Source: Pseudonocardia bannensis
GTDB taxonomy: Bacteria; Actinomycetota; Actinomycetes; Mycobacteriales; Pseudonocardiaceae
Direction: 5' to 3'
Length of the DNA: 62,728 nt
Assembly: GCF_012911875.1 (NCBI RefSeq)
Contig: NZ_JAAXKZ010000019.1
Coordinates: forward strand, 1 to 62,728
How positions within the stretch are numbered: position 1 is the stretch's first letter; each line of letters begins with the position of its first letter. Below are positions 38,740 to 49,121 of this stretch, piece by piece. The notes under the pieces are model-generated. The model was not told the origin of the DNA. It saw only the letters and a program-made list of their open reading frames with translations, and did not search any database. Position numbers and translations under genes: made by a program.

Positions 38740-40353
38740 TCAGTGCCGGGCGCGCTGCTTGATCCGCGCGGTGAGCTCCTGCACCTGCTCGAACGTCTTC
38801 CGGCGGAGCGAGATCTCGTTGCGGATCTTCTTGTCGGCGTGCATGACCGTGGTGTGGTCGCGGCCGCCGAACGTCTGGCCGATGCGCGGCAACGACAGGT
38901 CGGTCAGCTCCCGGCACAGGTACATCGCGATCTGGCGGGCCTGGGCGAGGGCCTTGGTCTTCCCGGGCCCGCACAGCTCGTCCATCGTGACGCCGAAGAA
39001 GTCGGCGGTCACCGCCATGATCGTCGGCGCGGTGATCTCGGACGCCGCCGAGTCCGGGATGAGGTCGCGCAGCACGATCTCGGCGAGCTGGGTGTCGACC
39101 GGTTGCCGGTTCAGCGACGCGAACGCCGTCACACGGATCAGCGCACCCTCGAGCTCGCGGATGTTGCGCTCGATGCGCTCGGCGATGAACTCCAGGACGT
39201 CACCGGGGACGGCGAGCCGGTCCTGGGCCGCCTTCTTGCGCAGAATCGCGATCCGCGTCTCCAGCTCGGGCGGCTGGATGTCGGTGATGAGACCCCACTC
39301 GAAGCGGGTCCGCATCCGGTCCTCCAGGGTCTCCAGCCTCTTGGGGGGCCGGTCCGAGGACACGACGATCTGTTTGTTCGCGTTGTGCAGGGTGTTGAAG
39401 GTGTGGAAGAACTCCTCCTGGGTGCCTTCCTTGCCTTCCAGGAACTGGATGTCGTCCACCAGCAGCACGTCGACGTCGCGGTAGCGGCGCTGGAACGCCA
39501 CCTTCCGGTCGTCGCGCAGCGAGTTGATGAAGTCGTTGGTGAACTCCTCGGTCGACACGTACCGCACCCGCATCCCGGGGAACAGCCGCTGCGCGTAGTG
39601 CCCCACCGCGTGCAGCAGGTGGGTCTTGCCCAGCCCGGAGTCGCCCCAGATGAACAGCGGGTTGTACGCGCGCGCCGGCGCCTCGGCCACCGCCACCGCC
39701 GCAGCGTGGCTGAACCGGTTGGACGCACCGATGACGAACGTGTCGAAGGTGTACTTCTCGTTGAGCCGCGTCTGCGAGCGGGGCGTGACCGCCTCGCCGG
39801 CCTGCGGCGCGGAGTACGTCGGCCACACGTCTCCCCCGGGCCGCCCGTTCTCGGGCGCGAGGCCGCTGACGCTCTCCTCCGTCACCGTGGCGGGAGCCGG
39901 CGAGGCGCCGTCCGGCGCGGGTTCGACCGGTGCGGGGGCCGCAACGCCGTCGCCGAGGCCGGGGTGCGGCAGCGGCGGCCGGGTGTACGCGTCGCCGCCC
40001 GCGGGCGGTGCGACGCGGGCCTGGGTGAGACGCTCGGGCGGATCGGGGACCTCGGTCCCGCCCGACGCCGCCGAGGCGTCGACGACGACCGCCAGGTTCA
40101 CGGCGACACCGAGATGACGGCCGAGGGCGTCACTGATCGGTCGACGCAGGATGCGCTCGATGGCGTCCTTGGCGAACTCGCTCGGCGCGGCGAGCAGCGC
40201 CGTCCCGTCGAGGAGCCCGAGCGGGCGGGTCAGCCGCAGGAACGCGCGCTGCTGCGCGGACAGGCTGGGCGCCCCGGAGTCGGCAGAGGATCCGGACAGG
40301 TCGGCGATGACCCTGTTCCAGACTCGCCCCAGATCACCTGGCTGGTCGGCCAC
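38740..40353 (-). CDS. dnaA: DnaA: replication initiator
   Basis: This 537-residue AAA+ ATPase starts at GTG with a GGAGGGG site upstream. Domain I is followed by a long Pro/Gly-rich domain II linker. Domain III begins [17 protein letters not shown], with Walker [11 protein letters not shown] and Walker [13 protein letters not shown]. Domain IV ends with the DNA-binding signature [15 protein letters not shown]. It binds DnaA boxes and opens oriC. A perfect box in its own upstream region suggests autoregulation. It is transcribed toward dnaN. Confidence 0.98.
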   Translation of the reverse strand: MADQPGDLGRVWNRVIADLSGSSADSGAPSLSAQQRAFLRLTRPLGLLDGTALLAAPSEFAKDAIERILRRPISDALGRHLGVAVNLAVVVDASAASGGTEVPDPPERLTQARVAPPAGGDAYTRPPLPHPGLGDGVAAPAPVEPAPDGASPAPATVTEESVSGLAPENGRPGGDVWPTYSAPQAGEAVTPRSQTRLNEKYTFDTFVIGASNRFSHAAAVAVAEAPARAYNPLFIWGDSGLGKTHLLHAVGHYAQRLFPGMRVRYVSTEEFTNDFINSLRDDRKVAFQRRYRDVDVLLVDDIQFLEGKEGTQEEFFHTFNTLHNANKQIVVSSDRPPKRLETLEDRMRTRFEWGLITDIQPPELETRIAILRKKAAQDRLAVPGDVLEFIAERIERNIRELEGALIRVTAFASLNRQPVDTQLAEIVLRDLIPDSAASEITAPTIMAVTADFFGVTMDELCGPGKTKALAQARQIAMYLCRELTDLSLPRIGQTFGGRDHTTVMHADKKIRNEISLRRKTFEQVQELTARIKQRARH

Positions 40354-40437
40354 AGGCCAACGGCCCCCCTCCGCATCTCGCTCGAACAGCTGTGGGGCCC
40401 GCCCGGCGGGTGCCCAGGGCCTTCACGATCCCCAGAC

Positions 40438-40446
40438 TTATCCACA
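40438..40446 (+). promoter_or_regulatory. Perfect DnaA box upstream of dnaA
   Basis: TTATCCACA matches the DnaA consensus exactly and lies in the dnaA promoter region. It is a likely site for DnaA autoregulation; whether it also contributes to origin function is unclear. Confidence 0.8.
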
Positions 40447-40629
40447 CATGTGCAAGACGGTACGCAGCACCGCACGACGGGCGTCGTGCGGGCCCCATCG
40501 TGGTGCGTGAGCGGGTGTGTGTCCGATCCCCGGATCGATCCGCGAGCGGGCACGCTACAACCCGAATCTCTTTGCCACAAGCCGCTCGCGGATGCAAGCG
40601 CCGACCGGCTGACGGCGCGCCGGGGCGGT

Positions 40630-40659
40630 TTGACCCCCTCCGAAGACGCTGCGTACCCT
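40630..40659 (+). promoter_or_regulatory. Probable housekeeping promoter of rpmH-rnpA
   Basis: TTGACC at 40630-40635 and TACCCT at 40654-40659 are separated by 18 bases. Both fit the actinobacterial housekeeping pattern (TTGAC and TANNNT). The start of transcription would be near 40666, leaving a leader of about 138 bases before the rpmH GTG. Confidence 0.6.
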
Positions 40660-40803
40660 TGGATCAGCCGCGTCCGCCGACCGGCACGTTCCGCGTGCCC
40701 ACCGGTCTCGGCGCGAAGCACGACCAGCACCACCTGTCAGACTTCAGCACAGCTACTGACGGCGCGGGCCCCGCACCGCTGCCGTCGACCAGGAGAGCCG
40801 ACC

Positions 40804-40947
40804 GTGAGCAAGGGCAAGCGCACTTTTCAGCCGAACAACCGCCGTCGGGCGCGTACGCACGGCTTCCGGCTGCGGATGCGCACCCGCGCCGGGCGCGCCA
40901 TCCTCGCTGCGCGTCGCCGCAAGGGGCGCGCAGAGCTCTCTGCCTGA
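40804..40947 (+). CDS. rpmH: 50S ribosomal protein L34
   Basis: A 47-residue, strongly basic protein ([20 protein letters not shown] onward). It starts at GTG with AGGAGAG 7 bases upstream. It is a structural protein of the large ribosomal subunit. It heads the rpmH-rnpA-yidD-yidC-jag-rsmG-parA-parB series; the rnpA start is 16 bp downstream. Confidence 0.97.
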   Translation: MSKGKRTFQPNNRRRARTHGFRLRMRTRAGRAILAARRRKGRAELSA

Positions 40948-40963
40948 TCCGGCCGGCGCCCGA

Positions 40964-41323
40964 GTGTTGCCGGCCGGCGCCCGGCTGACCCGTCGGGAAG
41001 AGTTCGCCTCGACGATCCGCCGGGGTCGGCGCAGTGGCCGGTCACGCCTCGTGGTGCACCTTCACGTCACGGGTAGCGAGGCTCCGCGCGCCGGATTCGT
41101 CGTGAGCAAAGCTGTCGGCAACGCGGTGATCCGTCACCGCGTTGCGCGGCGGCTTCGCCATCTCGTGGCTCCGTACCTCGCTGAGCTGCCCCCCGGCTCC
41201 CGGCTCGTCGTTCGCGCGCTCCCGCCTGCGGGCACCGCCGACTCGGCCGAACTGGGCAGCGACCTCGACGCCGCGTTGCGTGCCGCGCTGCGCCGGCTCG
41301 ACACCGCCGGGAGTCCACGGTGA
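40964..41323 (+). CDS. rnpA: Ribonuclease P protein component
   Basis: This 119-residue basic protein has the RnpA core: [16 protein letters not shown] at the N-terminus, then [24 protein letters not shown] containing the RNR-type RNA-binding motif. With the catalytic RNA it removes tRNA 5' leaders. It starts at GTG. Its stop overlaps the yidD start (GTGA), so the two are coupled. Confidence 0.95.
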   Translation: MLPAGARLTRREEFASTIRRGRRSGRSRLVVHLHVTGSEAPRAGFVVSKAVGNAVIRHRVARRLRHLVAPYLAELPPGSRLVVRALPPAGTADSAELGSDLDAALRAALRRLDTAGSPR

Positions 41324-41619
41324 GCGCACCCGAGCCGCGCCGGCCGTCCCCGGTCGGCCGCCTGCTCATCGGCCTGCTCCGCGGGTATCAGCGGTGGATC
41401 TCTCCCGCGCTGCCCCCCAGCTGTCGCTTCTACCCGTCCTGCAGTGCATACGCCGTGGAGTCGCTGCAGGTTCACGGTGTACTGCGCGGCACATGGCTGA
41501 CCGTTCGTCGGCTTCTGCGCTGCGGGCCGTGGCACCCTGGCGGTATCGATCCGGTCCCGCCGCGCCGGGATCTCCGAACCTGGTCGGCTGAGGACCACAA
41601 GGAGCAAGCCCCGTGCTGA
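41320..41619 (+). CDS. yidD: YidD: membrane protein insertion efficiency factor
   Basis: This 99-residue protein has the conserved YidD segment [27 protein letters not shown] followed by [18 protein letters not shown]. The three cysteines and HPGG motif are family hallmarks. It assists YidC-dependent insertion at the inner face of the membrane. GTG start overlaps rnpA; the C-terminus overlaps yidC by seven bases. Confidence 0.95.
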   Translation: MSAPEPRRPSPVGRLLIGLLRGYQRWISPALPPSCRFYPSCSAYAVESLQVHGVLRGTWLTVRRLLRCGPWHPGGIDPVPPRRDLRTWSAEDHKEQAPC

Positions 41620-42734
41620 ACTTCATCTATTACCCGGTCTCGGCCATCATGTGGTTCTGGCACAAGGCCTTCGGGTTCTTGTTCGGTGAGGCGAGCGGCA
41701 TCGCCTGGGCCCTCTCGGTCGTCTTCCTGGTCTTCACACTGCGTGCGCTGCTGTACAAGCCGTTCGTCAGCCAGGTGCGCTCCATGCGGAAGATGCAGGA
41801 GTTCGCGCCGGAGATCCAGAAGCTCAAGAAGAAGTACGGCAACGACCGGCAGAAGATGGCTGCCGAGATGCAGAAGCTGCAGAGCCAGCAGGGTGTCAAC
41901 CCGCTGGGCGGCTGTCTGCCCGTTCTCGTGCAGGTCCCGGTGTTCATCGGTCTGTTCCACGTGCTCCGCGAGTTCAAGCCGGGCAAGACCGAGAACTACT
42001 TCTTCGGTGCGTCCGAGGTCGAGTCGTTCAACGAGGCCAGCCTGTTCGGCGCCAAGCTCGGTGCCTGGGTGACGCAGGGGGCCGACGAGCTGGCCCGGCT
42101 CGGCACGTCGATCCCCGCGATGCTGATCGTGATGATCCCGCTGATGATCGCTGCGGGCATCTTCACCCACATCACCGCACGGCACTCGGTCGCCCGCCAG
42201 ACCGAGGCGCAGGCCGCCAACCCGCAGGCCGCGATCATGAACAAGATGATGCTCTACGTCTTCCCGATCGGCGTGGTCGTCGGTGCCCCGTTCCTCCCGC
42301 TGGCCGTGCTCATCTACTGGGTGGCGAACAACCTGTGGACCCTGGGTCAGCAGTACGTCGTGTACAAGCGCATCGACGCCGAGGAGACGGCCAAGCGCGA
42401 GCAGGCGACCGCGGTCCGTCAGGCCCGCGCCCCGCGCCCCGGGCAGAAGCCGAACCGCGACGCCGCCGCGAACACGTCCGCGAATGCCTCCGAGACCGCT
42501 GCTGAGAACGTCGACGAGCCGACCCCTGCCGCCGACGATCCCACCGACAGCCGCCCGGCCAAGAAGCCCGGTGCGAAGCCGGTGTCGAAGTCCAGTGGTG
42601 CGAAGCCGAACGGCACGAAGCCGTCCGGCAAGAGCGGCGGCGGGAGCAACGGTTCCGCCACGTCCCGCAACGGCCGGGCGACCGGTGGTGGGTCTCGCCC
42701 GCCGGCCGCCCGCCGTGGGCGCAAGCGCCGCTGA
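41613..42734 (+). CDS. yidC: YidC membrane protein insertase
   Basis: This 373-residue insertase has a first transmembrane segment followed by [20 protein letters not shown], a basic coiled loop ([18 protein letters not shown]), [20 protein letters not shown], and further helices to about residue 265. The C-terminal tail is long, basic and Ala/Pro/Lys-rich and may contact the ribosome. GTG start overlapping yidD. A hairpin follows the stop. It inserts small membrane proteins alone or with Sec. Confidence 0.96.
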   Translation: MLNFIYYPVSAIMWFWHKAFGFLFGEASGIAWALSVVFLVFTLRALLYKPFVSQVRSMRKMQEFAPEIQKLKKKYGNDRQKMAAEMQKLQSQQGVNPLGGCLPVLVQVPVFIGLFHVLREFKPGKTENYFFGASEVESFNEASLFGAKLGAWVTQGADELARLGTSIPAMLIVMIPLMIAAGIFTHITARHSVARQTEAQAANPQAAIMNKMMLYVFPIGVVVGAPFLPLAVLIYWVANNLWTLGQQYVVYKRIDAEETAKREQATAVRQARAPRPGQKPNRDAAANTSANASETAAENVDEPTPAADDPTDSRPAKKPGAKPVSKSSGAKPNGTKPSGKSGGGSNGSATSRNGRATGGGSRPPAARRGRKRR

Positions 42735-42745
42735 CCAGAACCTTC

Positions 42746-42771
42746 GAGCGGCCGACCCGAGCCGGCCGCTC
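42746..42771 (+). terminator. 9-bp hairpin after yidC
   Basis: GAGCGGCCG and CGGCCGCTC flank an 8-base loop, starting 11 bases after the yidC stop. It may terminate or attenuate transcription before jag, whose start is 71 bases further on. Confidence 0.65.
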
Positions 42772-42842
42772 ACGGCGGGGTTACCGGGTCGCGTTGCGCG
42801 GCCACCGGGACCCCGCCGGGATATTTCGAGAGGAGACACATC

Positions 42843-43373
42843 GTGCCCAAGACTGCGGAGGACGGGCCCGCGGAGGCCGGCGAGAGCAGAGCGGTCGCGA
42901 CATCGCTGGAAGACCAGCTCATTCGCGAGGGCGACATCGCCGGTGACTACCTGGAGCGACTCCTCGACGTCCTCGACTACGACGGCGACATCGACCTCGA
43001 CGTCGAAGCCGGCCGTGCGGTGGTGAGCATCGACGGTGGCGAGGACCTGAGCAAGCTCGTCGGTGACCGGGGCAATGTGCTGGAGGCGCTGCAGGAGCTG
43101 ACCCGGCTGGCGGTCCAGCAGTCCTCGGGTAACCGCAGCCGGCTGATGCTCGACATTGCCGGCTGGCGCCAGGGCCGCCGCGACGAGCTCACCGAGCTGG
43201 GCCGCCGGACCGCGAACGACGTGCTCGAGAGCGGTGAGTCGGTCCGGCTGCGCCCGATGACGCCGTTCGAGCGCAAGGTCGTCCACGACGCGGTGGCCGG
43301 GATCAAGGGCGTCTCGAGCGAGAGCGAGGGCGAGGAGCCGCGACGACAGGTGGTCGTCTTCCGCAGTGGCTGA
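42843..43373 (+). CDS. jag: Jag/KhpB-type RNA-binding protein
   Basis: The 176-residue product has a type II KH domain (ESVDIEVEAG-like region replaced here by [20 protein letters not shown], then [19 protein letters not shown]) and a C-terminal R3H region ([21 protein letters not shown]). It begins at GTG and lacks the long N-terminal Jag domain of Firmicutes. KH-R3H proteins bind small RNAs and influence cell-wall growth. The stop overlaps the rsmG start by eight bases. Confidence 0.92.
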   Translation: MPKTAEDGPAEAGESRAVATSLEDQLIREGDIAGDYLERLLDVLDYDGDIDLDVEAGRAVVSIDGGEDLSKLVGDRGNVLEALQELTRLAVQQSSGNRSRLMLDIAGWRQGRRDELTELGRRTANDVLESGESVRLRPMTPFERKVVHDAVAGIKGVSSESEGEEPRRQVVVFRSG

Positions 43374-44118
43374 TCAGCCTGCATCGGTGGGCCCTTCCGG
43401 GGAGGCGGGGCTCACCGAGGACGAACTGTTTCACGTGAAACACCCCCCGGCGGTCGCCTCCGAGGTCTTCGGCGACCGGCTGCCGGCCGCCCGCCGGTAC
43501 GCCGAGCACCTCGCCACCTCCGGTGTGGTTCGCGGCCTGATCGGACCGCGGGAAGCCGGTCGGGTCTGGGACCGGCACATCCTCAACTGCGCGGTGGCCG
43601 CGGAATTGATCCCGCACGGCGCTCGTCTGGTGGATGTCGGTTCGGGAGCGGGGCTCCCCGGGATACCGTTGGCGCTCGCCCGTCCTGATCTTCAGGTCGT
43701 GCTGATCGAGCCGCTCGCGAGGCGTGTCGACTGGCTCGACGAGATCATCGCAGATCTGGACATTCCGGTCGTTGTGGAACGCGGCCGAGCGGAGGAGGCT
43801 GCGATGCGACGCCGCTGGGAGGGGGCCGATGTGGTGACCGCGCGGGCCGTTGCCCCCCTCGCCCGGCTGGCGGGGTGGGCTCTCCCCCTGCTGCGCCCGG
43901 GTGGCACGCTGTTGGCAGTCAAGGGCGCATCGGCGGCCGAGGAAGTCGTCCGGGACGCTGCGACGGTCCGGAAGTCAGGTGGCGGAGAGCCGCAGGTGAT
44001 GCGCTGCGGGGTCGGCGTCGTCGATCCGCCGAGCACGGTGGTGCTCGTGGAGCGGGTGGCGAACCGGCGTGGCGGTCGTCCTGAACGGCCCCGGCGGAGA
44101 AGGGAACAGCGCTCGTGA
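43366..44118 (+). CDS. rsmG: 16S rRNA (guanine527-N7)-methyltransferase
   Basis: This 250-residue SAM-dependent enzyme shows [12 protein letters not shown], the SAM motif [16 protein letters not shown] and [12 protein letters not shown] typical of RsmG/GidB. It methylates G527 of 16S rRNA; loss gives low-level streptomycin resistance in other species. A perfect parS lies inside its 5' end and encodes FHVKH in frame. The start overlaps jag by eight bases and the stop overlaps the parA start by four. Confidence 0.95.
   Translation: MADQPASVGPSGEAGLTEDELFHVKHPPAVASEVFGDRLPAARRYAEHLATSGVVRGLIGPREAGRVWDRHILNCAVAAELIPHGARLVDVGSGAGLPGIPLALARPDLQVVLIEPLARRVDWLDEIIADLDIPVVVERGRAEEAAMRRRWEGADVVTARAVAPLARLAGWALPLLRPGGTLLAVKGASAAEEVVRDAATVRKSGGGEPQVMRCGVGVVDPPSTVVLVERVANRRGGRPERPRRRREQRS
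43427..43442. promoter_or_regulatory. parS site 1, inside rsmG (perfect)
   Basis: TGTTTCACGTGAAACA, the 16-bp palindromic ParB binding site, in the rsmG coding sequence. It is the most oriC-proximal parS on this arm. Confidence 0.97.
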
Positions 44119-45092
44119 CCGCGCACTCGAACGACGTGGCACATCAGGCCGGCCCCATCCACTCCCCCGTTCCACGTGAAACACAGGAGTCCCCCGCCCA
44201 CCTCGGCTGGACCCCGATCGCCGAGGAGGCCGAGCGAGCAGCGCGCGTCCTGCACCCCGACCGGCACGGCATGCCGCGTCCGGCCTTCCGGCGGATCATC
44301 ACGATCGCCAACCAGAAGGGCGGCGTCGGCAAGACCACGAGCACGGTCAACATCGCGGCGGCACTGGCCATGCACGGGATCCGGGTGCTGGTCCTCGACC
44401 TCGACCCCCAGGGCAACGCCAGTACCGCCCTGGGAGTCGAGCACCGCGCCGGTACCCCGTCCGTCTACGAGGCGCTGCTCGGTGAGATCAGCCTGCTCGA
44501 AGCCGCCGCCCCCAGCACGGCCTCGCCGAACCTGCTGTGCGTGCCGGCCACCATCGATCTGGCCGGTGCCGAGATAGAGCTGGTCAGCATGGTGGCCCGA
44601 GAGGCCCGGCTGAAGCAGGCGCTCGACCCCGCAGTGCTCGACCAGCTCGACGTCGACTACGTCCTGATCGACTGCCCGCCCTCTCTCGGCCTGCTGACGG
44701 TCAATGCGCTCGTCGCGGCCGCCGAGGTGCTCATCCCGATCCAGTGCGAGTACTACGCGCTGGAGGGGCTCGGCCAGCTGCTGACCAACATCGACCTGGT
44801 GCGGTCGCACCTCAACACCGCACTGCACGTCTCGACGATCCTGCTCACGATGTACGACGGCCGGACCAAGCTGGCCGACCAGGTGACGTCGGAGGTCCGC
44901 CAGCACTTCGGCGGCACGGTCCTTCGGACCGTCATCCCGCGCAGTGTGAAGGTGTCCGAGGCGCCGGGCTACGGGCAGACCGTCCTCGCTTACGATCCGG
45001 GCTCGCGTGGCTCGATGAGCTACGTGGATGCGGCGCGGGAGATCGCGAACTACGGCGCGCGTATGGGCGGCTCCGAGACGAACGGACGGTGA
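44115..45092 (+). CDS. parA: ParA: chromosome partitioning ATPase
   Basis: This 325-residue Walker-type ATPase has the deviant P-loop [24 protein letters not shown] and [14 protein letters not shown]. The N-terminal 60 residues are an extension before the ATPase core. It binds nonspecific DNA as a dimer and moves ParB-parS complexes. The GTG start overlaps rsmG; parB begins 5 bp after the stop. A degenerate parS lies in its 5' coding part. Confidence 0.96.
   Translation: MTAHSNDVAHQAGPIHSPVPRETQESPAHLGWTPIAEEAERAARVLHPDRHGMPRPAFRRIITIANQKGGVGKTTSTVNIAAALAMHGIRVLVLDLDPQGNASTALGVEHRAGTPSVYEALLGEISLLEAAAPSTASPNLLCVPATIDLAGAEIELVSMVAREARLKQALDPAVLDQLDVDYVLIDCPPSLGLLTVNALVAAAEVLIPIQCEYYALEGLGQLLTNIDLVRSHLNTALHVSTILLTMYDGRTKLADQVTSEVRQHFGGTVLRTVIPRSVKVSEAPGYGQTVLAYDPGSRGSMSYVDAAREIANYGARMGGSETNGR
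44168..44183. promoter_or_regulatory. parS-like site 2, inside parA (two mismatches)
   Basis: CGTTCCACGTGAAACA differs from TGTTTCACGTGAAACA at positions 1 and 5. The right half is intact. ParB affinity may be reduced. Confidence 0.75.
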
Positions 45093-45097
45093 CGGCC

Positions 45098-46111
45098 ATG
45101 GCCGAGCGCAAGGGCGGGCTTGGGCGTGGCCTCGCGGCGCTGATCCCCACCGGTCCTCCCGCTCCGGCGCCGACTGCTACGGGCCCGTCCGATGGTCGGC
45201 CCCCCACCCCGCCGGCTGAGGTCCCCGTGTCGTGGAACCCTCCGCGTCCCGACATCGCCACCGGCGAGCCGGCCCCGCCGCCCGAGAGCACCGGGGAGCC
45301 CGTCGCGGGTGCTGTCTACCGCGAGCTCGACGTCGATGCCATCGAACCCAATCCGCAGCAGCCGCGCACCGCGTTCGACGACGAGTCACTCGCCGAGCTC
45401 GAGCACTCGATCCGCGAGTTCGGCCTGCTGCAACCGATCGTCGTGCGGACGGCCGGGCCCGGCCGCTACCAGTTGGTCATGGGCGAGCGCCGGTGGCGGG
45501 CCGCCCAACGGGCCGGGTTGGAGCGCCTCCCCGCGATCGTCCGGCAGACCGGCAACGACGCGATGCTGCGCGACGCCCTGCTGGAGAACATCCACCGCGT
45601 TCAGCTCAACCCGCTCGAGGAGGCGGCCGCGTACGAGCAGCTGCTCGCCGAGTTCGGGGTGACACAGACCGAGCTCGCCGACCGGATCGGCCGCAGCCGC
45701 CCGGTGGTCACGAACATGATCCGGCTGCTGAAGCTGCCGGTGTCGGTGCAGCGCCGGGTCGCCGCCGGGGTGCTCAGCGCCGGGCACGCCCGTGCGCTGC
45801 TCGGCCTGCCGGACCCGGGTCAGCAGGAGGAGCTGGCCGCCAAGATCGTCGCCGAGGGGATGTCCGTGCGGGCGACGGAGGAGGCTGTCGTGCTGGCCCG
45901 GCGGGAGTCACCGGCCCCGGCGCGACCGGCGCGCCGCAAGCCGATCCAGGCGCCTGGGCTCCAGGATCTGGCCGAGCGTCTCTCCGACACGTTCGACACC
46001 CGGGTGAAGGTCGAGCTCGGACAGCGCAAGGGCCGGATCGTCGTCGAGTTCGGCTCGGTCGAGGACCTGGAGCGCATCGCGGGAATGATGACCCCGCCCC
46101 GCGAGGGCTGA
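45098..46111 (+). CDS. parB: ParB: centromere-binding CTPase
   Basis: The ATG at 45098 gives 337 residues beginning [16 protein letters not shown], the ParA-interacting patch. A disordered Pro-rich segment follows, then the CTP-binding domain with [31 protein letters not shown] and [14 protein letters not shown], and the helix-turn-helix [26 protein letters not shown] that reads parS. The C-terminus ([17 protein letters not shown]) is the dimerisation domain. It spreads from parS sites and recruits SMC. It lies next to the parS-rich gap. Confidence 0.96.
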   Translation: MAERKGGLGRGLAALIPTGPPAPAPTATGPSDGRPPTPPAEVPVSWNPPRPDIATGEPAPPPESTGEPVAGAVYRELDVDAIEPNPQQPRTAFDDESLAELEHSIREFGLLQPIVVRTAGPGRYQLVMGERRWRAAQRAGLERLPAIVRQTGNDAMLRDALLENIHRVQLNPLEEAAAYEQLLAEFGVTQTELADRIGRSRPVVTNMIRLLKLPVSVQRRVAAGVLSAGHARALLGLPDPGQQEELAAKIVAEGMSVRATEEAVVLARRESPAPARPARRKPIQAPGLQDLAERLSDTFDTRVKVELGQRKGRIVVEFGSVEDLERIAGMMTPPREG

Positions 46112-46800
46112 GACGCCACTGCCGGCGCAGGTGGGTGCCCGGAGACCTCCACGGAGTCGGCCATGACGTGCTCGAGATCCTCGCCCGTCGGCGCAGGGTG
46201 TCCGCGCCAGGAGATCGCGGGCCGCACGGCCACCATCGGGCGCGATCGCCGCATGCGGCAGCAGCGGCTTGCGCCTCGTCTGCTCCCGGCAGGCCGGGAT
46301 CGCCGCCTCGGGGCACTCGGCTTCAGCCAGCCGGAGGAGTACGGGGGCGCGGAGTGCATCGCGGCCTTGCCGCTTGCCCCGTGTCGAGTAGCGCCCGGGT
46401 TGCACCGCGTAGCCACCCGAACCGACAAGATCTCCACCTGGCGAAGGCAGTGCGGTGCCCCGGCCGGTGAGGCTTGGCTGCGCGGGTCAGGGTCGTCAAT
46501 CGGTGACGTGCCGCGCACTACAGGACGCCAGCCCCTCCTCCGACGGTCCGGGGTTCCGGCGCCAGGGTGGGCGCATGGTCAGCGCTCGTCATGAACGGCC
46601 GACTCCGGTGGGCCGGCATCCGGGCCGTGGTCCTTCGGCCACCACGAGCGGCTGAGCCCGGGGGGCGGCCCGGGTGGCCCGGTGCTCTTCCCCACCGTGT
46701 CCGCAGATGCGCCCGGCATCCGGGGGCACTCGGCGCTTGGGCCACGACGTGGCGCCAGGTCCACGAGGCGGCCCCGATGAACCGACCGTGAACATCGTCG

Positions 46801-46816
46801 TGTTTCACGTGAAACA
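46801..46816. promoter_or_regulatory. parS site 3 (perfect)
   Basis: TGTTTCACGTGAAACA, non-coding, 690 bp after the parB stop. Confidence 0.97.
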
Positions 46817-47099
46817 GGCGCCGGCCTGCCCGCTCGGCCGGCCCTGCAGTCGGAGATGGCACGGAACGATCCCGCAGCTGATGGTGCTGGTCGCGAATGA
46901 GCAGCCTCGCTTCCGCGAAGCGGATCGCGGGCCGGTCCCGGCTGCTCCGCAGCGGACTCTCTGACCGAATTGCCTTGGTCGGCCTCGCGTACCGATCCTC
47001 CCGGCTGGTTCGTGTCCCGTTCGCGGGGCGCCACGGTGAGGGGCAGGCTCTCACCGTCGGTCGGGGCACGGCGGACAGGAAGCGGCAGCGCGAGGGGGC

Positions 47100-47220
47100 A
47101 CCCGCGCCGCGAGGTGCTCTTCGTGCCGTACGCGCTGCACGACCACGACGGATACGCCGAGGCGGGATGCCGATGGCGACCGCGTCCACGGTGTCGGCCA
47201 CCATCACTCGGTACTTCATC
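47100..47220 (-). pseudogene. Possible coding remnant
   Basis: From an ATG at 47220, the frame reads KYRVMVADTVDAVAIGIP, which looks like protein. Protein-like sequence then continues in a different frame (RLGVSVVVVQRV, HEEHLAARV). One indel would join them. No family recognised; the segment is short. Confidence 0.3.
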
Positions 47221-47409
47221 GTGCTGCCCCGCCGGGTGCGATCTGGCCGGCCTCCTGTCCTGTCCGGGGGCTGCCCTTTCTGCCTGTCTCGGGCCGGTAC
47301 ACCTCCGCCACGCGCCATCGGACCCCACGGCCGGCCACGGCCGGCACCACCGAGTCGCTCCCGCCGACCCTCAGAGGCTGCCTCGGCCGGGCGCGGATGG
47401 AGTCGGTCG

Positions 47410-47425
47410 TGTTTCACGTGAAACG
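47410..47425. promoter_or_regulatory. parS site 4 (one mismatch)
   Basis: TGTTTCACGTGAAACG; only the last base deviates. It lies 609 bp from site 3. Confidence 0.93.
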
Positions 47426-47774
47426 GCGGACCGATCCGGCACGTGCGGGCGGTTGCCCGGCCCCTGGCGCTGCCAGCGGTTGGTGGCGCTGCGATCGCGG
47501 TGGGCGGGTCGAACGTGATGTACGGCCGATCCGGCCAGGGCAGGCAACCCGCAGCCGTACGCCATGACCGCCACTCCCGTCCTCGGCGGGTGTGCTCGTC
47601 CAGGCGGGCGATGAATCCGGCGTCGGGCCGATCGGCAACCGCCGCGGACGAGATCGTCGGGCGCTACGACGAAGCCGAGCGCGGCGGATGCCATGCCACC
47701 GCTGCCGCGAGCGCCCGCTCGGGGCCGCGCAGTCGCTGGGCCGGCTCGACGCTCCACTGCAGGGCTGCGCCCGG

Positions 47775-48011
47775 GTGAGAACTGGTCGAGGTCCGACCGG
47801 TTCGGGTCGCCCTCGTCGGGGTCGTCGGGGGTCGTCGGGTCCTGGGGGTCCTCGTCGGGGCCGCCGGCATCGCCGCGTGGATCGGGTGGATCCGGATCGC
47901 GGGCCGCTACGGGGGCGGGGTCCGGCCCGGAGACCAGGGCCGCGATGTCGCGGCCGTGGGTGGTGTCCGCGATCTCCGCGGTGTACCGGGCTTGCTCGGA
48001 GGTAGGCAGCG
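47775..48011 (-). pseudogene. Acidic Pro/Asp-rich coding remnant
   Basis: One frame reads PTSEQARYTAEIADTTHGRD, then IAALVSGPDPAPVAARDPDP, and then a Gly/Asp/Pro-rich stretch ending DLDQFSPG. Third positions are almost all G or C over about 75 codons, unlike the Arg/Pro-rich frames around it. The flanks lose this character abruptly on both sides, so it appears to be a fragment of a former gene. Family not recognised. Confidence 0.45.
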
Positions 48012-48306
48012 GCCTCGGCGCTGCTGTCGGGCTGACGGTGCCGGCCACATCGCGATCGATGCCACGGCGGCCCGGCTCGACGCGGGTGTCGCCGGACATC
48101 GGCGGGTAGCCAGCGGCTCGACTCCTGCGACCGGCAGCGCTCCGATCGTCCCCTGGCCGACCATCGCGACGATCGCCCAGGGTGGTCGGCCGCGATCGAA
48201 CCGGCTGCCGCGGCGGACGTCCGACGTCAGTTGCCATGCACGGGCCCGCCTTCACCGGCGACGCCGCGGCGGCGGCGGCGAGGATGCCGCCGGGGTCGCG
48301 GGCTGC

Positions 48307-48354
48307 GTGGTCGACGCTGGCGTAGACGCCGTGGTCGACGCTGGCGTAGACGCG
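48307..48354. repeat. Two 24-bp direct tandem repeats
   Basis: GTGGTCGACGCTGGCGTAGA plus four bases is repeated head to tail (48307-48330 and 48331-48354), with only the final base differing. It lies in the gene-poor parS region and suggests recent slippage or unequal crossover. Confidence 0.9.
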
Positions 48355-49121
48355 GACGGCGTGAGATGTGGGAGTGCCTCAACGCCACGTGGAGTGCGTT
48401 GCCGGAGCGGCAGCACTATGCCCGCTGGCACCGCGTGACCTCGCCGGTTCTCGGTGGTTGTGAGTGACCGCGGAGATCGCATCTCGGCGCCGGTCCCGCG
48501 GAACGGGACCCTTGAGGGATCGCCACGCGCGGCCGAGCAGCGGGCCCCCGAGCGCAGGACGACTCCAGGCCTGTTCGCCGAGACGGGCATCGGTCGGCGA
48601 AGTCGGCTCGACCTCATGGCGCCGCCCGACCGGCGACGGGCGCCGGTACGAGATCGGTCTCGGTTCGCCATCTCTCGGTGGGACACGGGCGCCTGGCGGG
48701 CACCATCGTCGCGACGACCTCCGCGGCTTGCGCCGCGGCCAGGGACGAGCCGGGGCCGTCCGTGGTCTGGTGTATCACCCGCGGGTCGCGGTCGACCTCC
48801 GTTCCACCTGACGCGGATGGCCGGGTGCGGCGGTGCGCGATTGCGGCCCGGTCATGTTCCTCGTCCGTGGAGCCCGCAGCCTGCGCTCGAAGTGAGCAGA
48901 GAGCGCAGCCCTCGTCCTGCTCGCCTTCACCGCGCCTCTGGGAGCGGGCGAGTCGAGGCGACCTGCGATGGCGGAGTGTCTGGCCTGTGGCGAGGGAGTC
49001 GGTAGTGGGTCGCAACCGGCGGGGACACCCACCGCCGCCACCCGCCGGTAGTGGCGACGCACCGGCGGGTCGGTGAGCGCCTGTGCTGCGGTCGCCAGGC
49101 CGGGCCTCGCCCGTAGTGATC

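Larger units (their letters stand above)
40354..40803. other. dnaA-rpmH divergent intergenic region
   Basis: 450 bp with no credible ORF. It holds the dnaA leader (GGAGGGG ribosome site), a perfect DnaA box at 40438-40446 and the rpmH promoter at 40630-40659. The DnaA box sits about 85 bp upstream of the dnaA start, a position suited to autorepression. Confidence 0.75.

Noticed and set aside
46163..46594. ORF containing LGALGFSQPEEYGGA, which resembles an acyl-CoA dehydrogenase N-terminal motif
   Set aside because: Only about 15 residues match and nothing else in this frame or its neighbours fits the family. It may be a true remnant, but chance is as likely.
47371..48255. 294-codon minus-strand ORF in the parS region as a complete gene
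   Set aside because: Only its middle part has protein-like sequence and GC3; the ends are Arg/Pro-rich noise, so I list only the central fragment as a remnant.
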